A stretch of 64,000 nt of DNA from Hasllibacter sp. MH4015 (GCF_020177575.1 NZ_JAHTBK010000001.1:434001-498000), one strand, 5' to 3'; shown: positions 13,479 through 23,150, counted from the first letter of the stretch. The notes: generated from the sequence alone by a model not told the origin. Program-made: numbers and translations.

Positions 13479-14503
13479 CGGCCCCACATGCCATTGGGAT
13501 AAAGCCCCTCGTAGATCGGCACGAGCGTCTTGGTGTCGAAGAGCGACGAGACGGAGGTTCCGTTCCAGATATTCAGGATGGATTGCGCGAACATCGGCGC
13601 GGTAGGCACGACGCGGATATTCTTGCAGGCCTTCAGGGCGCTGGTCGCCTCGATCGTGTCGGTGATGACCAGCGATTTCATGACCGAGCTTTCCACCCGC
13701 TCCACCGCCGGGCCGGACATGACGCCGTGGGTGATGTAGGAATGCACCTCCGTCGCGCCCGCCTCCATCAGCACTTCCGCCGCTTTGCAAAGCGTCCCCG
13801 CCGTGTCGCAAATGTCGTCGACGATGATGCATTTCTTGCCCGACACGTCCCCGATCACGGTCATGCCAGCCACTTCGCCCGCCTTCTCCCGCCGTTTGTC
13901 GACGATGGAGAGGGGCGCGCCGATCCGGGTGGCCAATTCGCGCGCCCGCGCCACGCCGCCCACATCGGGCGAGACGACCATGACATCGCCCATATCCCCA
14001 TCAAACTGGTGCAGGATGTCGAGCGCGAAGATCGGCGAGGCATAGAGGTTGTCCACCGGGATATCGAAAAAACCCTGGATCTGGGCCGCGTGCAGATCCA
14101 TCGTCAGCACCCGCTCGATCCCGCCCTCGGTGATCAGGTTCGACACCATCTTGGCACTGATCGGCGTTCGGGCCTTGGTGCGCCTGTCCTGCCGGGCGTA
14201 GCCGAAATAGGGGATGACGGCGGTGATGCGGCTGGCCGAGGACCGGCGCAGGGCGTCCGCCATGATCAGCAATTCCATCAGGTTGTCGTTGGCCGGCTTG
14301 GAGGTCGGCTGGATGATGAACATGTCCTCGCCCCGGACATTCTCGAACACCTCGACGAAAATTTCGCCGTCGTTGAACCGCTCTACCCGCGCGTCGACAA
14401 GGCCCACCTGCATGCCGCGATGCATCGACATGCGGCGTGCGATTGCCTCTGCCAAGCTCTTGTTTGCATTGCCGGAAATCAGTTTCGGGTCGAGTGCCGC
14501 CAT
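13475..14503 (-). CDS. prs: Ribose-phosphate pyrophosphokinase
   Basis: A 342-residue enzyme that makes PRPP from ribose 5-phosphate and ATP for nucleotide, His and Trp synthesis. Visible motifs are the flexible loop [29 protein letters not shown] and the PRPP-binding loop [12 protein letters not shown]. It is slightly longer than the approximately 315-residue bacterial norm, from small insertions and a C-terminal tail ending MWGR. The ATG at 14503 gives the N-terminus [14 protein letters not shown]. Confidence 0.96.
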   Translation of the reverse strand: MAALDPKLISGNANKSLAEAIARRMSMHRGMQVGLVDARVERFNDGEIFVEVFENVRGEDMFIIQPTSKPANDNLMELLIMADALRRSSASRITAVIPYFGYARQDRRTKARTPISAKMVSNLITEGGIERVLTMDLHAAQIQGFFDIPVDNLYASPIFALDILHQFDGDMGDVMVVSPDVGGVARARELATRIGAPLSIVDKRREKAGEVAGMTVIGDVSGKKCIIVDDICDTAGTLCKAAEVLMEAGATEVHSYITHGVMSGPAVERVESSVMKSLVITDTIEATSALKACKNIRVVPTAPMFAQSILNIWNGTSVSSLFDTKTLVPIYEGLYPNGMWGR

Positions 14504-14618
14504 GGTCGTTAGTCCCCTCAGACCGGGGCATGGACCCGTCCCCACGCGGTCGCCCCCTTGCAGTTGACACCCCCTACCACTCGGCCCACCTATCCGCAAA
14601 GCCAAAAGGGAGGCCGTC

Positions 14619-15218
14619 ATGCCGCATATCGATTACTACTTCGCCACCGTTTCGCCCTACACCTATCTCGCCGGAACGCGGATGGAGGCGGTCGCGGAAA
14701 AACACGGTGCGACGATCACATACAAACCGCTGGACGTGATGGCGCTGTTCGGGCGCACCGGCGGGACCAAACCGGCGGAACGCCACGAAAGCCGCAAGGC
14801 CCTGCGCCTGCAGGAGATGCGGCGTTGGTCCAAGGTTCTGGACATGCCGATGAACCTGCAACCGGCCCATTGGCCGACCAACCCTGCGCCGTCCTCCTAC
14901 GCGCTCATCGCGGCCCAGAAGGCGGGCGGCGGTGATCTGGGCAAACTCGTCCACGCGATCACCCGGCGGTGTTGGGCGGATGAGGAGAACATCGCGGAGG
15001 ATGACGTGATCCGCGCGGCGCTGCAGGAGGCGGGGTTCGACCCGTCGCTGGCCGACAGCGGCATGCTGGCAGGGGCGGAGGAATATGCCCGCAACCTTGA
15101 AGACGCGGTTTCCGCCGGGGCCTTCGGCGCACCCTTTTACGTGGTCGACGGGACGGAGCATTTCTGGGGCCAGGACCGGATTGACCATTTGGACCTCCAT
15201 CTCGCCGGAAAGCTGTGA
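14619..15218 (+). CDS. 2-hydroxychromene-2-carboxylate isomerase-like (DsbA/kappa-GST fold)
   Basis: A 199-residue protein of the DsbA-like thioredoxin superfamily, HCCA isomerase branch. [16 protein letters not shown] near the N-terminus carries the glutathione-activating Ser, and [12 protein letters not shown] plus [10 protein letters not shown] form the conserved C-terminal signature. In naphthalene degraders the enzyme isomerises hydroxychromene carboxylate; here no pathway genes are near, so the true substrate is unknown. AAAAGGGAGG gives a good ribosome-binding site. It overlaps the downstream hydrolase by 4 bp. Confidence 0.82.
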   Translation: MPHIDYYFATVSPYTYLAGTRMEAVAEKHGATITYKPLDVMALFGRTGGTKPAERHESRKALRLQEMRRWSKVLDMPMNLQPAHWPTNPAPSSYALIAAQKAGGGDLGKLVHAITRRCWADEENIAEDDVIRAALQEAGFDPSLADSGMLAGAEEYARNLEDAVSAGAFGAPFYVVDGTEHFWGQDRIDHLDLHLAGKL

Positions 15219-15976
15219 GCGTCAGGCGCTGGGGGCAGGGGGCGGACCCGGCGCTCTTGCTCCATTGCACGCTTGCCCATGGCGGGGCGTGGGCGGGTTT
15301 GGCGCGTCACCTGGGCGGTCACCTGTCCATGGTCGCGCCCGATCTTCTGGCCCATGGCGCCGCCCCCGATGCCGATCGTACCCGCGACTTCCATGCGCAA
15401 GCCTGTCAGGCCGCATTCACCCATTTGCCGGATGCGCCCGCGCACTTAATCGGGCACAGCTTCGGGGCCACGCTCGCCCTGCGCATCGCGCTCGACCACC
15501 CCGATCGCGTCCGGTCGCTGATCCTCATCGAACCGGTCCTGTTCTGCGCCGCGGACGGCCCGGGCCGCGCGGCCCGTGATGCGGACGTCGCCCCGATGGA
15601 CACGGCGCTTGCGGCGGGTGATCTACCGGCAGGCGCGCGTATGTTCCTGGGCCTCTGGGGCACGGACAATTTCGACGATTTGACCCAGCGCCAGCGCAGC
15701 TACATCACCGAGCGCATTTGGATCCCCGCCGCGTCGGCGCCCGCTTTGGTCGAGGACAACGCCAACCTCTTGGCGCGCCTGCCCGCCGTCGCGGCCCCGA
15801 CACGCCTGCTTTCGGGCGCGTCCTCTCCACCCGTCATTGCGGAGATCAACGCCCGCCTCACCCGCGACATTCCGGGCGCGCGCGCTGCCGTGATCCCGGG
15901 GGCCGACCACCGCGCGCCGATCACCCATCCCTGCGCCACCGCCGCCGAAATTCTCCGGTTCCTCGACGCGCTCTAG
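15215..15976 (+). CDS. Alpha/beta-fold hydrolase
   Basis: A 253-residue enzyme. The GTG at 15215 overlaps the isomerase stop (GTGA), indicating translational coupling. The nucleophile elbow GHSFGA is near residue 82; the C-terminal HRAPIT carries the likely catalytic His, and an acidic residue precedes it. The N-terminus HCTLAHGGAWAGLARHL is the oxyanion-hole strand seen in esterases and epoxide-hydrolase-like enzymes. The substrate is unknown. A hairpin repeat follows its stop codon. Confidence 0.78.
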   Translation: MSVRRWGQGADPALLLHCTLAHGGAWAGLARHLGGHLSMVAPDLLAHGAAPDADRTRDFHAQACQAAFTHLPDAPAHLIGHSFGATLALRIALDHPDRVRSLILIEPVLFCAADGPGRAARDADVAPMDTALAAGDLPAGARMFLGLWGTDNFDDLTQRQRSYITERIWIPAASAPALVEDNANLLARLPAVAAPTRLLSGASSPPVIAEINARLTRDIPGARAAVIPGADHRAPITHPCATAAEILRFLDAL

Positions 15977-16028
15977 GCCCTTCTTTGCTTTGAAAATACC
16001 TCGGGGGGTTCGGGGGGCTGGCCCCCCG
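15977..16028 (-). repeat. Dispersed hairpin repeat, copy in minus orientation
   Basis: CGGGGGG and CCCCCCG pair around CTGG (16011-16028), and the adjoining stretch TTTGAAAATACCTCGGGG, read on the minus strand, matches the repeat at 63189-63241 (hairpin, then a CCCCCGGGATATTTTC-like segment). It directly follows the hydrolase stop and may double as its transcription terminator. Confidence 0.6.
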
Positions 16029-16094
16029 ACCGGTCCCCCCTTGCGCCCTGCGCCCGCCTGACGCATCAACGTATCCAACAGAAAGGCGCAGTCC

Positions 16095-17198
16095 ATGGCC
16101 CTGCCGGTCCGGCAACAAGTCATCTACTGGGGCATCGCGGCGGCGGTGTTTCTGGCGGTGCTCTGGGTTCTGGGCGACGTGATTATGCCGTTCCTCGTGG
16201 GCATGGCCATCGCCTATTTCCTCGATCCCGTGGCCGACCGGCTGGAGCGGATGGGATGTTCGCGCACCATCGCCACGACCCTTATCTTCGTGGTCCTGAT
16301 CCTCGTGGTCGTTCTGGCCGGCCTGGTCATCATCCCGCTTCTGATCCAGCAGACCGCCGACCTGATCGAGGCCGCGCCGGGCATATTCGAGAATTTGCGT
16401 AGCTTCATCGAAACCCGCTTCCCCGACATCATCGAGGAAGACAGCCAATTGCGCGAGACGCTCGGCACCGCCCTCGGCAATCTCGGGGACACGATCCGTG
16501 ACCGCGGGGCGGAGTTGTTGCAGACGGTGCTGAGCTCGGCGGCGGGTGTCGTCAACGTCCTGGTCTTCATGGTCGTCGTGCCGGTCGTGGCCTTCTACAT
16601 GCTGCTTGACTGGGACCGCATGATCGCGCGGATCGACGAATTGCTGCCCCGCGACCACCAGCCGACGATCCGCGTCCTGGCCAGCCGGATTGACCGGACG
16701 CTTGCCAGCTTCGTGCGCGGGCAGGGTACAGTCTGCCTCGTCTTGGGCACGTTCTATGCCGTGGCCCTGATGATCATCGGCCTGCAATTCGGCCTTGTCG
16801 TGGGGCTGATCGCGGGGATCCTGACTTTCATTCCCTATGTCGGTGCCCTGGTGGGCGGCGCCCTGGCCATCGGTCTGGCGCTTTTCCAGTTCTGGGGCGA
16901 TTGGTGGATGATCGTCGCCGTCGCGGTGATCTTCCAGGTCGGGCAGATCCTCGAAGGCAACGTCCTGACGCCCAAGCTCGTCGGATCCTCTGTCGGCCTG
17001 CACCCGGTCTGGCTGATCTTCGCGCTGTCGGCTTTCGGGGCGGTCTTCGGGTTCGTGGGCCTCCTGGTCGCCGTCCCGGTCGCCGCCGTCATCGGCGTGC
17101 TGGTCCGGTACGGTGTGGAGCAGTACCAGCAAGGCTTGCTTTATCGCGGGGTGGCCGCGGACCGCGACAGCGTCGCCCCGGACGACCCGGACGCGTGA
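16095..17198 (+). CDS. AI-2E-family (PerM/TqsA-like) membrane transporter
   Basis: A 367-residue polytopic protein. The N-terminal pair of helices (IAAAVFLAVLWVLGDVIMPFLVG, then AYFLDPVADRLER), a central hydrophilic stretch (about residues 85-150), and the C-terminal signature FIPYVGALVGGALAI and VGQILEGNVLTPKLVGSSVGLHP are typical. Family members include the putative autoinducer-2 exporter TqsA and a Na+/H+ antiporter, so substrate cannot be assigned. Its stop overlaps the hdaA start by one base (TGATG), so the two are likely co-translated. Confidence 0.88.
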   Translation: MALPVRQQVIYWGIAAAVFLAVLWVLGDVIMPFLVGMAIAYFLDPVADRLERMGCSRTIATTLIFVVLILVVVLAGLVIIPLLIQQTADLIEAAPGIFENLRSFIETRFPDIIEEDSQLRETLGTALGNLGDTIRDRGAELLQTVLSSAAGVVNVLVFMVVVPVVAFYMLLDWDRMIARIDELLPRDHQPTIRVLASRIDRTLASFVRGQGTVCLVLGTFYAVALMIIGLQFGLVVGLIAGILTFIPYVGALVGGALAIGLALFQFWGDWWMIVAVAVIFQVGQILEGNVLTPKLVGSSVGLHPVWLIFALSAFGAVFGFVGLLVAVPVAAVIGVLVRYGVEQYQQGLLYRGVAADRDSVAPDDPDA

Positions 17199-17884
17199 TG
17201 GCGGAACAACTGACCTTCGACCTGCCCCTCCGACCGGCGATGGGGCGTGACGACTTCTATGTCTCCGCGGCCAACGCCGCTGCCGTCGCCCTGATCGACA
17301 CATGGCGCGACTGGCCGTCGGGCAAGTTGGTGCTGACGGGTGACGAGGGCGCAGGGAAAAGCCACCTGGCCCATGTCTGGGCCGAACAAGCGGGGGCGCG
17401 GATCGTGGCGGCGCGGGAGGTGGCGGAAAGGCTGAATGATCTGACCGACGCCCCGGCGCTCGCCGTGGAGGATGCCGAGGACGTGGCAGGACACAGCGCG
17501 GCGGAGGAGGCGCTGTTCCATCTGCACAACGCCCTCATCAACCGCAATGCGCCGCTCTTGCTGACCGCGCGCCGCGCGCCGTCGCGGTGGGGCCTGCGCC
17601 TTCCCGACCTGGCCAGCCGCATGGCCCAGGCAGGGCTTGCCCATATCGATCCGCCCGACGATCAATTGCTGATGGTCGTGTTGATGAAACACGCAGCCGA
17701 CCGGCAGATCCCGCTCACCCCCACCATGCTTGGCTATCTCGGCCCCCGCATCCCGCGCAGCTTTACCGCGGCCGCGGACGTGGTCGCGCGCATCGACGCC
17801 GCCGCGCTGAGCCAGAAAAAACCGCCCAATATGGCCCATGTCCGCGCGGCCCTTGCGCAGATGACCCCCGATCCGTCATCGTGA
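17198..17884 (+). CDS. hdaA: DnaA-related regulatory protein HdaA
   Basis: A 228-residue AAA+ protein resembling DnaA domain III without the DNA-binding domain IV. It begins with [15 protein letters not shown], whose QLTFDLP motif is the clamp-binding site of Hda proteins. A degenerate P-loop GDEGAGKSH is near residue 47 and sensor-like [14 protein letters not shown] near 130. Hda/HdaA binds the sliding clamp and stimulates ATP hydrolysis by DnaA to prevent re-initiation of replication. It overlaps the upstream permease by one base and the downstream ppk by one base, an AI-2E/hdaA/ppk order common in Rhodobacteraceae. Confidence 0.88.
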   Translation: MAEQLTFDLPLRPAMGRDDFYVSAANAAAVALIDTWRDWPSGKLVLTGDEGAGKSHLAHVWAEQAGARIVAAREVAERLNDLTDAPALAVEDAEDVAGHSAAEEALFHLHNALINRNAPLLLTARRAPSRWGLRLPDLASRMAQAGLAHIDPPDDQLLMVVLMKHAADRQIPLTPTMLGYLGPRIPRSFTAAADVVARIDAAALSQKKPPNMAHVRAALAQMTPDPSS

Positions 17885-20082
17885 TGCCATCTCCGTCCAG
17901 TAATCCGAGCGCCATGAGCTTTGCCGATTTCCTCCATTCCGACCCGCCCGCACCCGTGGACCTGCCGGAGGCCGTGGGCCCGCAACGCTTCTTCAACCGC
18001 GAACTCAGCTGGCTCGCCTTCAACTGGCGTGTGCTGGAGGAGGCGGAGAATCCCAAGGTGCCATTGCTGGAGCGGGTGCGCTTCATCTCCATTTCCGCCG
18101 GCAACCTCGATGAATTCTATACCGTCCGCGTGGCCGGCCTGCGCGAACTGGCGCAGGAGGGTAACCAGACCCCTGCCGCCGATGGCCGGACCGCCGCCGA
18201 GCAACTCAAGCTGATCAACGCCGATGCGCGCAACCTGATGTTGCATCAGCAGGCGGTGTGGAACGCGCTGCGCTCCGAGATCGAGGCGGAGGGGATCAAG
18301 GTCGTCAGCCGCGATGATCTGGACGACGCCGATTGCGACCACTTGGCCGATGTCTTTCTGAGGCAGGTCTTTCCGGTCCTGTCGCCCCTGGCGATCGACC
18401 CGGCCCATCCGTTTCCGTTCATCCCCAACGAAGGCATTGCGCTGGCCCTTCAGATGAAGCGCGAGCGCGACGGCCGTGTCCTTCAGGCCCTGTTGCCGAT
18501 CCCGGGGCAGATCGACCGCTTCGTGTCCCTGCCGAGCGCGGAGGGCATACACCGCTTTCTGCCCCTGGAGGAGCTGTTGCTGCTCAATATCGGGGCGCTC
18601 TTTCCCGGTTACAAATCGACCGGATCGTGCATGTTCCGCGTCTTGCGTGACAGCGATCTGGAGGTGGAGGAAGAGGCCGAGGATCTGGTCCGCGAATTCG
18701 AGACCGCCCTGAAACGCCGTCGCCGGGGGGAGGTCGTGCGCCTGCAAGTCAGCGATGGTGCGCCCGAGGATCTGGCCGCCGAGATCATCGAGGAACTCAA
18801 CGTCTCGGGCGATGAGGTCGTGCAGGTCGACGGCATGATCGGTCTTGTCGGCCTCAAGGAACTGGTGCTCGACAGCCGCCGCGACCTGCTATGGCGATCC
18901 TTCACGCCCCGCGTGCCGGAGCGCGTGCAGGACCATGACGGCGACATGTTCGCGGCCATCCAGTCCAAGGATATGCTGCTGCACCACCCCTATGAGACGT
19001 TCGACATGGTGATCCGGTTCCTCGCACAGGCGGCGCGGGATCCGGACGTGGTAGCGATCAAGCAAACGCTCTACCGTACATCGAACGAAAGCCCGATCGT
19101 GGAGGCCCTGTGCGAAGCGGCGGAGAACGGGAAATCGGTAACGGCGCTGGTGGAACTGAAAGCGCGTTTCGACGAGGCCGCCAATATCCGCCAGTCGCGC
19201 AAGCTGGAACGCTCGGGCGCGCATGTCGTCTACGGCTTCATCAATTATAAAACCCACGCCAAGATCAGCACCGTGGTCCGGCGCGAAGGCGACAGGCTTG
19301 TCACCTACACCCATTACGGCACCGGCAATTACCACCCGATCACCGCGCGCATCTATACCGACCTGAGCCTGTTCACCTGCGACGCCGCCCTGGGGCGCGA
19401 TGCGACCAAGGTGTTCAATTACATCGGCGGATATGCGGAACCTTCCACCCTTGAAAACCTCGCCATTTCCCCGCTCACCCTGAAATCCAACCTGATCGAG
19501 TTGATCCGGGCAGAGGCGGACTATGCCACCGCGGGCAAACCGGCGGCGATCTGGGCAAAAATGAATTCCCTGATCGAACCCGACGTCATCGACGCGCTCT
19601 ACGAGGCGAGCGCGGCGGGCGTGCAGATCAACCTGGTGATCCGGGGCATCTGCGGGCTGCGTCCCGGCATCAAGGGGTTGAGCGACAATATCCGCGTGAA
19701 ATCCATCGTCGGGCGGTTCTTGGAACATTCGCGGATCGTGTGTTTCGGCAACGGACGCGGGCTGCCCTCCAAGAAGGCGCGGGTGTTCATCAGTTCCGCC
19801 GACTGGATGGGCCGCAACCTCAATCGCCGGGTCGAGACGTTGGTGGAATGCACCAACGCGACGGTCAAGGCGCAGATCACCGGGCAGATCATGGCCGCGA
19901 ACCTGGCGGACGTGGCGCAAAGCTGGGTGTTGCAAGCCGATGGCACCTACCGCCGCCCCGATCTGTCGGCGCTGGAAAACCCGTTCAATTGCCACCGCTT
20001 CTTCATGGAAAACCCCTCCCTCTCCGGGCGCGGCTCGGCGGGGGCCAAGGATGTGCCGGAGCTGACCCACAGCCATGATTAG
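17884..20082 (+). CDS. ppk: Polyphosphate kinase 1
   Basis: A 732-residue enzyme that reversibly polymerises the ATP gamma-phosphate into polyphosphate. Both active-site histidines are present at their family spacing of 19: His458 in KTHAK (phosphorylated residue) and His477 in THYGTGNYH. The N-terminal [12 protein letters not shown] signature is intact. The ATG at 17884 overlaps the hdaA stop (TGATG). Its last codons and stop lie in a 19-bp sequence repeated at 20707-20725, and an unrelated gene begins inside this copy. Confidence 0.96.
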   Translation: MPSPSSNPSAMSFADFLHSDPPAPVDLPEAVGPQRFFNRELSWLAFNWRVLEEAENPKVPLLERVRFISISAGNLDEFYTVRVAGLRELAQEGNQTPAADGRTAAEQLKLINADARNLMLHQQAVWNALRSEIEAEGIKVVSRDDLDDADCDHLADVFLRQVFPVLSPLAIDPAHPFPFIPNEGIALALQMKRERDGRVLQALLPIPGQIDRFVSLPSAEGIHRFLPLEELLLLNIGALFPGYKSTGSCMFRVLRDSDLEVEEEAEDLVREFETALKRRRRGEVVRLQVSDGAPEDLAAEIIEELNVSGDEVVQVDGMIGLVGLKELVLDSRRDLLWRSFTPRVPERVQDHDGDMFAAIQSKDMLLHHPYETFDMVIRFLAQAARDPDVVAIKQTLYRTSNESPIVEALCEAAENGKSVTALVELKARFDEAANIRQSRKLERSGAHVVYGFINYKTHAKISTVVRREGDRLVTYTHYGTGNYHPITARIYTDLSLFTCDAALGRDATKVFNYIGGYAEPSTLENLAISPLTLKSNLIELIRAEADYATAGKPAAIWAKMNSLIEPDVIDALYEASAAGVQINLVIRGICGLRPGIKGLSDNIRVKSIVGRFLEHSRIVCFGNGRGLPSKKARVFISSADWMGRNLNRRVETLVECTNATVKAQITGQIMAANLADVAQSWVLQADGTYRRPDLSALENPFNCHRFFMENPSLSGRGSAGAKDVPELTHSHD
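20062..20080 (+). repeat. 19-bp direct repeat, left copy (ppk 3' end)
   Basis: CTGACCCACAGCCATGATT recurs at 20707-20725 with a single C/T difference. This copy encodes the last ppk residues and contains the start codon of the next gene. Confidence 0.85.
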
Positions 20083-20710
20083 GCACGCTGCCTTGATGGC
20101 CGCTTTCCTGTCGGCCCCGGGCGTGGTCCTTGCCCAGGCGTCGGTGGCGTGTGGTCCCGAGCATTGCTACGTGCCGGTCACGCGCCTCACCCATCAGGAG
20201 ACCCGGCCCTTCGTGTTCGGGCGGTCCATCCTTACCGACGAATTCGGCGTCTGGGACAATTACCGCCGCGCACTCCGACGGTTCCCCGATGCGCGGAACT
20301 GCCTTGTCCGGGGCCAGAGGAACCGGCAGGATGTGGTCGACCTTTTGGCGGTGGATTGGCCACGCCTGCGGGGGCGGCCCTATGGCGAAGTCTGCTATTT
20401 CCGGATCTTCACGACCCTTGATGACATGGACCTGATCGACGCGTGGACATGGGCATCGCCCCCGTATCCGCGGCATTTTTCGAGGGGGCCGGTCGCGCCC
20501 CCGGTCCCGGAGATGCGCGATGATTTGCCCGAGCGGGCGTTTCGACTGACCGCGGAGTGGGACGCTGACGGCTATTCCGAGCGGTTTCCCTCCCTGCTCA
20601 ACACGCTGACGGGCTTTCAAACCGTAACGGGCTACGGCTATCAGGTTTTCTTCGCCGAGGATGGCAGCGTCATTTCCGTCGACGTCACCGGCTCCAGTTT
20701 CCTCAACTGA
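20075..20710 (+). CDS. Hypothetical secreted protein inserted between ppk and ppx
   Basis: A 211-residue protein that I do not recognise. A signal peptide is clear ([20 protein letters not shown], cleavage after QA-type residues), followed by a periplasmic domain with four Cys (CGPEHC, NC, VC), suggesting disulphides. Its ATG lies inside the ppk 3' end (8-bp overlap) and its TGA lies inside the second copy of the 19-bp direct repeat, so the gene exactly fills the interval between repeats. It has no ribosome-binding site of its own and would rely on translational coupling to ppk. Base composition resembles the surroundings. Confidence 0.65.
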   Translation: MIRHAALMAAFLSAPGVVLAQASVACGPEHCYVPVTRLTHQETRPFVFGRSILTDEFGVWDNYRRALRRFPDARNCLVRGQRNRQDVVDLLAVDWPRLRGRPYGEVCYFRIFTTLDDMDLIDAWTWASPPYPRHFSRGPVAPPVPEMRDDLPERAFRLTAEWDADGYSERFPSLLNTLTGFQTVTGYGYQVFFAEDGSVISVDVTGSSFLN

Positions 20711-20725
20711 CCTACAGCCATGATT
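20707..20725 (+). repeat. 19-bp direct repeat, right copy
   Basis: CTGACCTACAGCCATGATT copies the ppk 3' end and is followed by GA, so it would regenerate the ppk reading LTYSHD and a TGA stop if the intervening 645 bp were removed. Confidence 0.85.
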
Positions 20726-20781
20726 GACCGGGCCTTGGCCAGCGTGCCACAACTCCGCCAACGGGCGTCTGGGGGGCACCA

Positions 20782-22338
20782 ATGAACGCGGAACAACAGG
20801 CCGAGTTTGGCCCCTTCGGCATGCCTCTGTTCGACGGCCCCGAGGCGCGGCGCCTGCAACGGGTCGGCGTGATCGACATCGGGTCGAATTCCGTCCGGTT
20901 CGTGGTCTTCGATGGTGCGGCGCGCTCACCTGCCTATTATTTCAACGAAAAGATCCTGTGCGGCCTGGGGGCGGGTTTTGCCGAAACCGGACGCCTGAAC
21001 CCCGAGGGGCGCGTGCGCGCGCTGACGGCCCTGCGCCGGTTCGCAGCCCTAACCAAGACGATGAACGTCACCCCGCTTCTGACTGTCGCCACAGCCGCCG
21101 TGCGCGATGCGGAGGATGGGCCGGAATTTCGCGCGCAGGTCCTGGCCGAGACGGGGCTGACGATCCGCATCCTCTCCGGCGAGGAGGAGGCGCGCCTGTC
21201 CGCGCAGGGCGTGTTGCTTGGCTGGCCGGGGGCGGAGGGGCTGATCTGCGATATCGGCGGCTCGTCGATGGAGCTGGCGGAACTCAACGGCGACGGAGTC
21301 GTGGGGCAGCGGCGCACCTCCGACCTCGGTCCGTTGAAGCTGATGGAAATCAAGGGCGGAAAGAAGGCCATCCGCGCCCATATCGACGAGAAAATCGCAG
21401 AGCTTTGCGCGGATTTTCCGACGCGCCCCAAGCGGTTGTTCCTGGTCGGCGGGTCGTGGCGCGCCATCGCGCGGATCGACATGATCCGGCAGGATTATCC
21501 CCTCAAGGTGCTGCACGAATACCGGATGCAGCCCAAGGCGATCATGGCCACGATCAAGCATATCGGCGCGTCCGACACGGAAGAATTGCGCGCGGGTACC
21601 GGCACGTCGGCTGAACGGATGCGGCTGGTGCCCTGGGCCGCGCAGGTGCTCAAATCCCTCGTGCGCGATGTGAAGCCCGAGGAAGTGGCGATATCCAGCT
21701 ACGGCATTCGCGAGGGGCTGCTCTACGACCAGATGTCCGCCACTTTGCGCCAACGCGATCCGTTGATCGAAGCGGCCCGCCATGCGGAGGCATCGTCGGC
21801 GCGGACACCGGGATATGGCCGGTCGCTCTACCGGTTCGTGGAGCCGCTGTTCGCCCGCGCCAAGCCCGACCGCAAGCGCCTGATCCGCGCGGCCTGTCTG
21901 CTCCATGATGTCAGCTGGCGCGCCCATCCCGATTACCGGGCGGAGGTCTGTTTCGACAATGCCACGCGCGCCAATCTGGGCGGGCTGACCCACGGCGAAC
22001 GGGTCTATCTGGGGCTGGCGCTTTTGCACCGCTACAAGTCCAACCGCGACGGCACCGGGTTCAACGCGGACCTGCTGAGCCTTCTGCCCGAGGCGCAGGT
22101 GCAGGAGGCGGAGATCCTCGGCCGGGCCATGCGCTTCGGGGCCATGTTCGCGGTCGAACATCCGGTGGAGCACGGGCAACTGACCTACAGGCCCAAGCGC
22201 AAGGAGCTGATCCTGAAGCTGACCTCCGAAGAGGGGCGCAACCTTTTCGGGGAGGTCGTGGAGGCGCGTTTCAAGGGCCTGGCGGGGGCCATGGACTGTA
22301 CCCCGATCGTGCAGGGGCTGCCGTTAACCAAAGGGTAG
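20782..22338 (+). CDS. ppx: Exopolyphosphatase / Ppx-GppA family phosphatase
   Basis: A 518-residue ASKHA-fold enzyme expected to release phosphate from polyphosphate chain ends or to hydrolyse pppGpp. The N-terminal phosphate loop IDIGSNSVRFVVFD, the second loop ICDIGGSSMELAEL and the Glu-containing TAAVRDAEDG strand are intact. A C-terminal helical HD-like domain starts near residue 330 (CLLHDVSWRAHPDY). Paired with ppk, it would set polyphosphate turnover. The ATG at 20782 overlaps the end of a 21-codon frame that begins in the right 19-bp repeat. Confidence 0.92.
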   Translation: MNAEQQAEFGPFGMPLFDGPEARRLQRVGVIDIGSNSVRFVVFDGAARSPAYYFNEKILCGLGAGFAETGRLNPEGRVRALTALRRFAALTKTMNVTPLLTVATAAVRDAEDGPEFRAQVLAETGLTIRILSGEEEARLSAQGVLLGWPGAEGLICDIGGSSMELAELNGDGVVGQRRTSDLGPLKLMEIKGGKKAIRAHIDEKIAELCADFPTRPKRLFLVGGSWRAIARIDMIRQDYPLKVLHEYRMQPKAIMATIKHIGASDTEELRAGTGTSAERMRLVPWAAQVLKSLVRDVKPEEVAISSYGIREGLLYDQMSATLRQRDPLIEAARHAEASSARTPGYGRSLYRFVEPLFARAKPDRKRLIRAACLLHDVSWRAHPDYRAEVCFDNATRANLGGLTHGERVYLGLALLHRYKSNRDGTGFNADLLSLLPEAQVQEAEILGRAMRFGAMFAVEHPVEHGQLTYRPKRKELILKLTSEEGRNLFGEVVEARFKGLAGAMDCTPIVQGLPLTKG

Positions 22339-22387
22339 GGATTCCCGCAATAGTGTCACTCGGAGCGATGGCCTAGCTTGAGGTCAT

Positions 22388-22402
22388 CGAAGGTAACCTT
22401 CG
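22388..22402. promoter_or_regulatory. 15-bp perfect palindrome upstream of micro-protein
   Basis: CGAAGGT and ACCTTCG flank a single A, ending just before the GGAGGAG ribosome-binding site of the 32-residue gene. The one-base centre rules out a full hairpin, so a dimeric repressor site is more likely. Confidence 0.4.
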
Positions 22403-22415
22403 GAGGAGACACCGC

Positions 22416-22514
22416 ATGACCGCCCTGAATTACATCGCCTGTTCCGCCATTCTGCTGATCGTCGTGATGTTTTCGGTCATGCTTGCTGCCCCCGTCTCCG
22501 CCGGAGTGATCTGA
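22416..22514 (+). CDS. Single-helix membrane micro-protein (32 residues)
   Basis: A 32-residue peptide beginning MTALNYIACSAILLIVV, almost entirely one hydrophobic helix with the ending APVSAGVI. A strong ribosome-binding site (CGGAGGAG) lies 7-8 bases before the ATG, the main reason to believe it is translated. A palindrome lies just upstream and an intrinsic terminator 76 bp downstream, giving a complete monocistronic unit. It resembles the 44-residue peptide 200 bp further on. It could be a membrane regulator, a toxin-like peptide or an exported peptide; function unknown. Confidence 0.55.
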   Translation: MTALNYIACSAILLIVVMFSVMLAAPVSAGVI

Positions 22515-22589
22515 CGTGTTCTGTCCCTGAGGGTGCGGCGGGTTTTGTCCCTTTCCCGCTGCACCTGTCCCCTTGTTCCCCCTCCCTTG

Positions 22590-22620
22590 CGGCCCCCATC
22601 AGCGGGGCCGTTTTTTATTT
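22590..22620 (+). terminator. Rho-independent terminator
   Basis: CGGCCCC (22590-22596) pairs with GGGGCCG (22604-22610) around a 7-base loop and is followed at once by TTTTTTATTT. It is the most canonical terminator in the window and separates the ppx/micro-protein region from the next unit. Confidence 0.9.
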
Positions 22621-22716
22621 CACGGCAAGGCTTTGGCCGCGGAGGTAGGGAATGCCTCCATTTCACGATTGGGTCAGCGGACGTAATGTCGAACCATGGA
22701 GAGAAGGAGCTGCCCA

Positions 22717-22851
22717 ATGTCTATCATGAACATCCTGTCGGCCACGCTGATTGTCCTGATCATCGCAACGGGCCTGACCCTGTTTTTCGGAATGCGCGCG
22801 GCGGCCTCCGCCGAGACGTTCGTGCCGGTCGCGTACGACGATCGCGGATAA
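22717..22851 (+). CDS. Single-helix membrane micro-protein (44 residues)
   Basis: A 44-residue peptide beginning MSIMNILSATLIVLIIATG, with one transmembrane helix and a short tail ending VAYDDRG. GAGAAGGAG lies 7-9 bases before the ATG. It shares the pattern Met-x-x-x-Asn-x-(I/L)-x-x-(A/T)-x-L-(L/I)-(I/V) with the 32-residue peptide upstream, so the two may be paralogues. The AASA sequence could be a signal-peptidase site, which would release a 12-residue peptide, so secretion is an alternative to membrane retention. Confidence 0.55.
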   Translation: MSIMNILSATLIVLIIATGLTLFFGMRAAASAETFVPVAYDDRG

Positions 22852-22887
22852 TGTGATCCCCCCGATTTCAAGAGCTTGTCCGCAAAG

Positions 22888-23082
22888 ATGACCCGTCCCG
22901 CCCCCGGAACCCTGCACCTGATCGCCACGCTTGCCTTGCTGGCGTCGCTGGTGGGTGTGGGTGTTGTGCAGGCCGGTGTGCTGGAAACGCCCGCGGGCGG
23001 CTTCGGCGTGATCGACCGACCCGGACCCGCGCCGCGCCCCGATGGCTTCGGCACGATGGCCGGTGGCGACCCGAACGTCTGA
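22888..23082 (+). CDS. Small putative exported protein (64 residues)
   Basis: The frame begins MTRPAPGTLHLIATLALLA, has one hydrophobic helix (residues 10-31, ending VVQAG) and a Gly/Pro-rich tail rich in DRPGPAPRP-type residues. There is no convincing ribosome-binding site, but codon use matches neighbouring genes. It lies between the 44-residue peptide and proS. It could be a small periplasmic protein; I do not recognise a family. Confidence 0.4.
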   Translation: MTRPAPGTLHLIATLALLASLVGVGVVQAGVLETPAGGFGVIDRPGPAPRPDGFGTMAGGDPNV

Positions 23083-23150
23083 GCCGCTTGTGAGCCATTT
23101 TTCTTTGGCGTAGACGTGTCGGAACCAGTATTTCCAAGGGTTCCGCCGCC

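Noticed and set aside
20720-20785. 21-codon frame from the right 19-bp repeat to the ppx start
   Set aside because: Too short and without a signal to call as a gene; kept only as evidence about the ancestral ppk-ppx junction.
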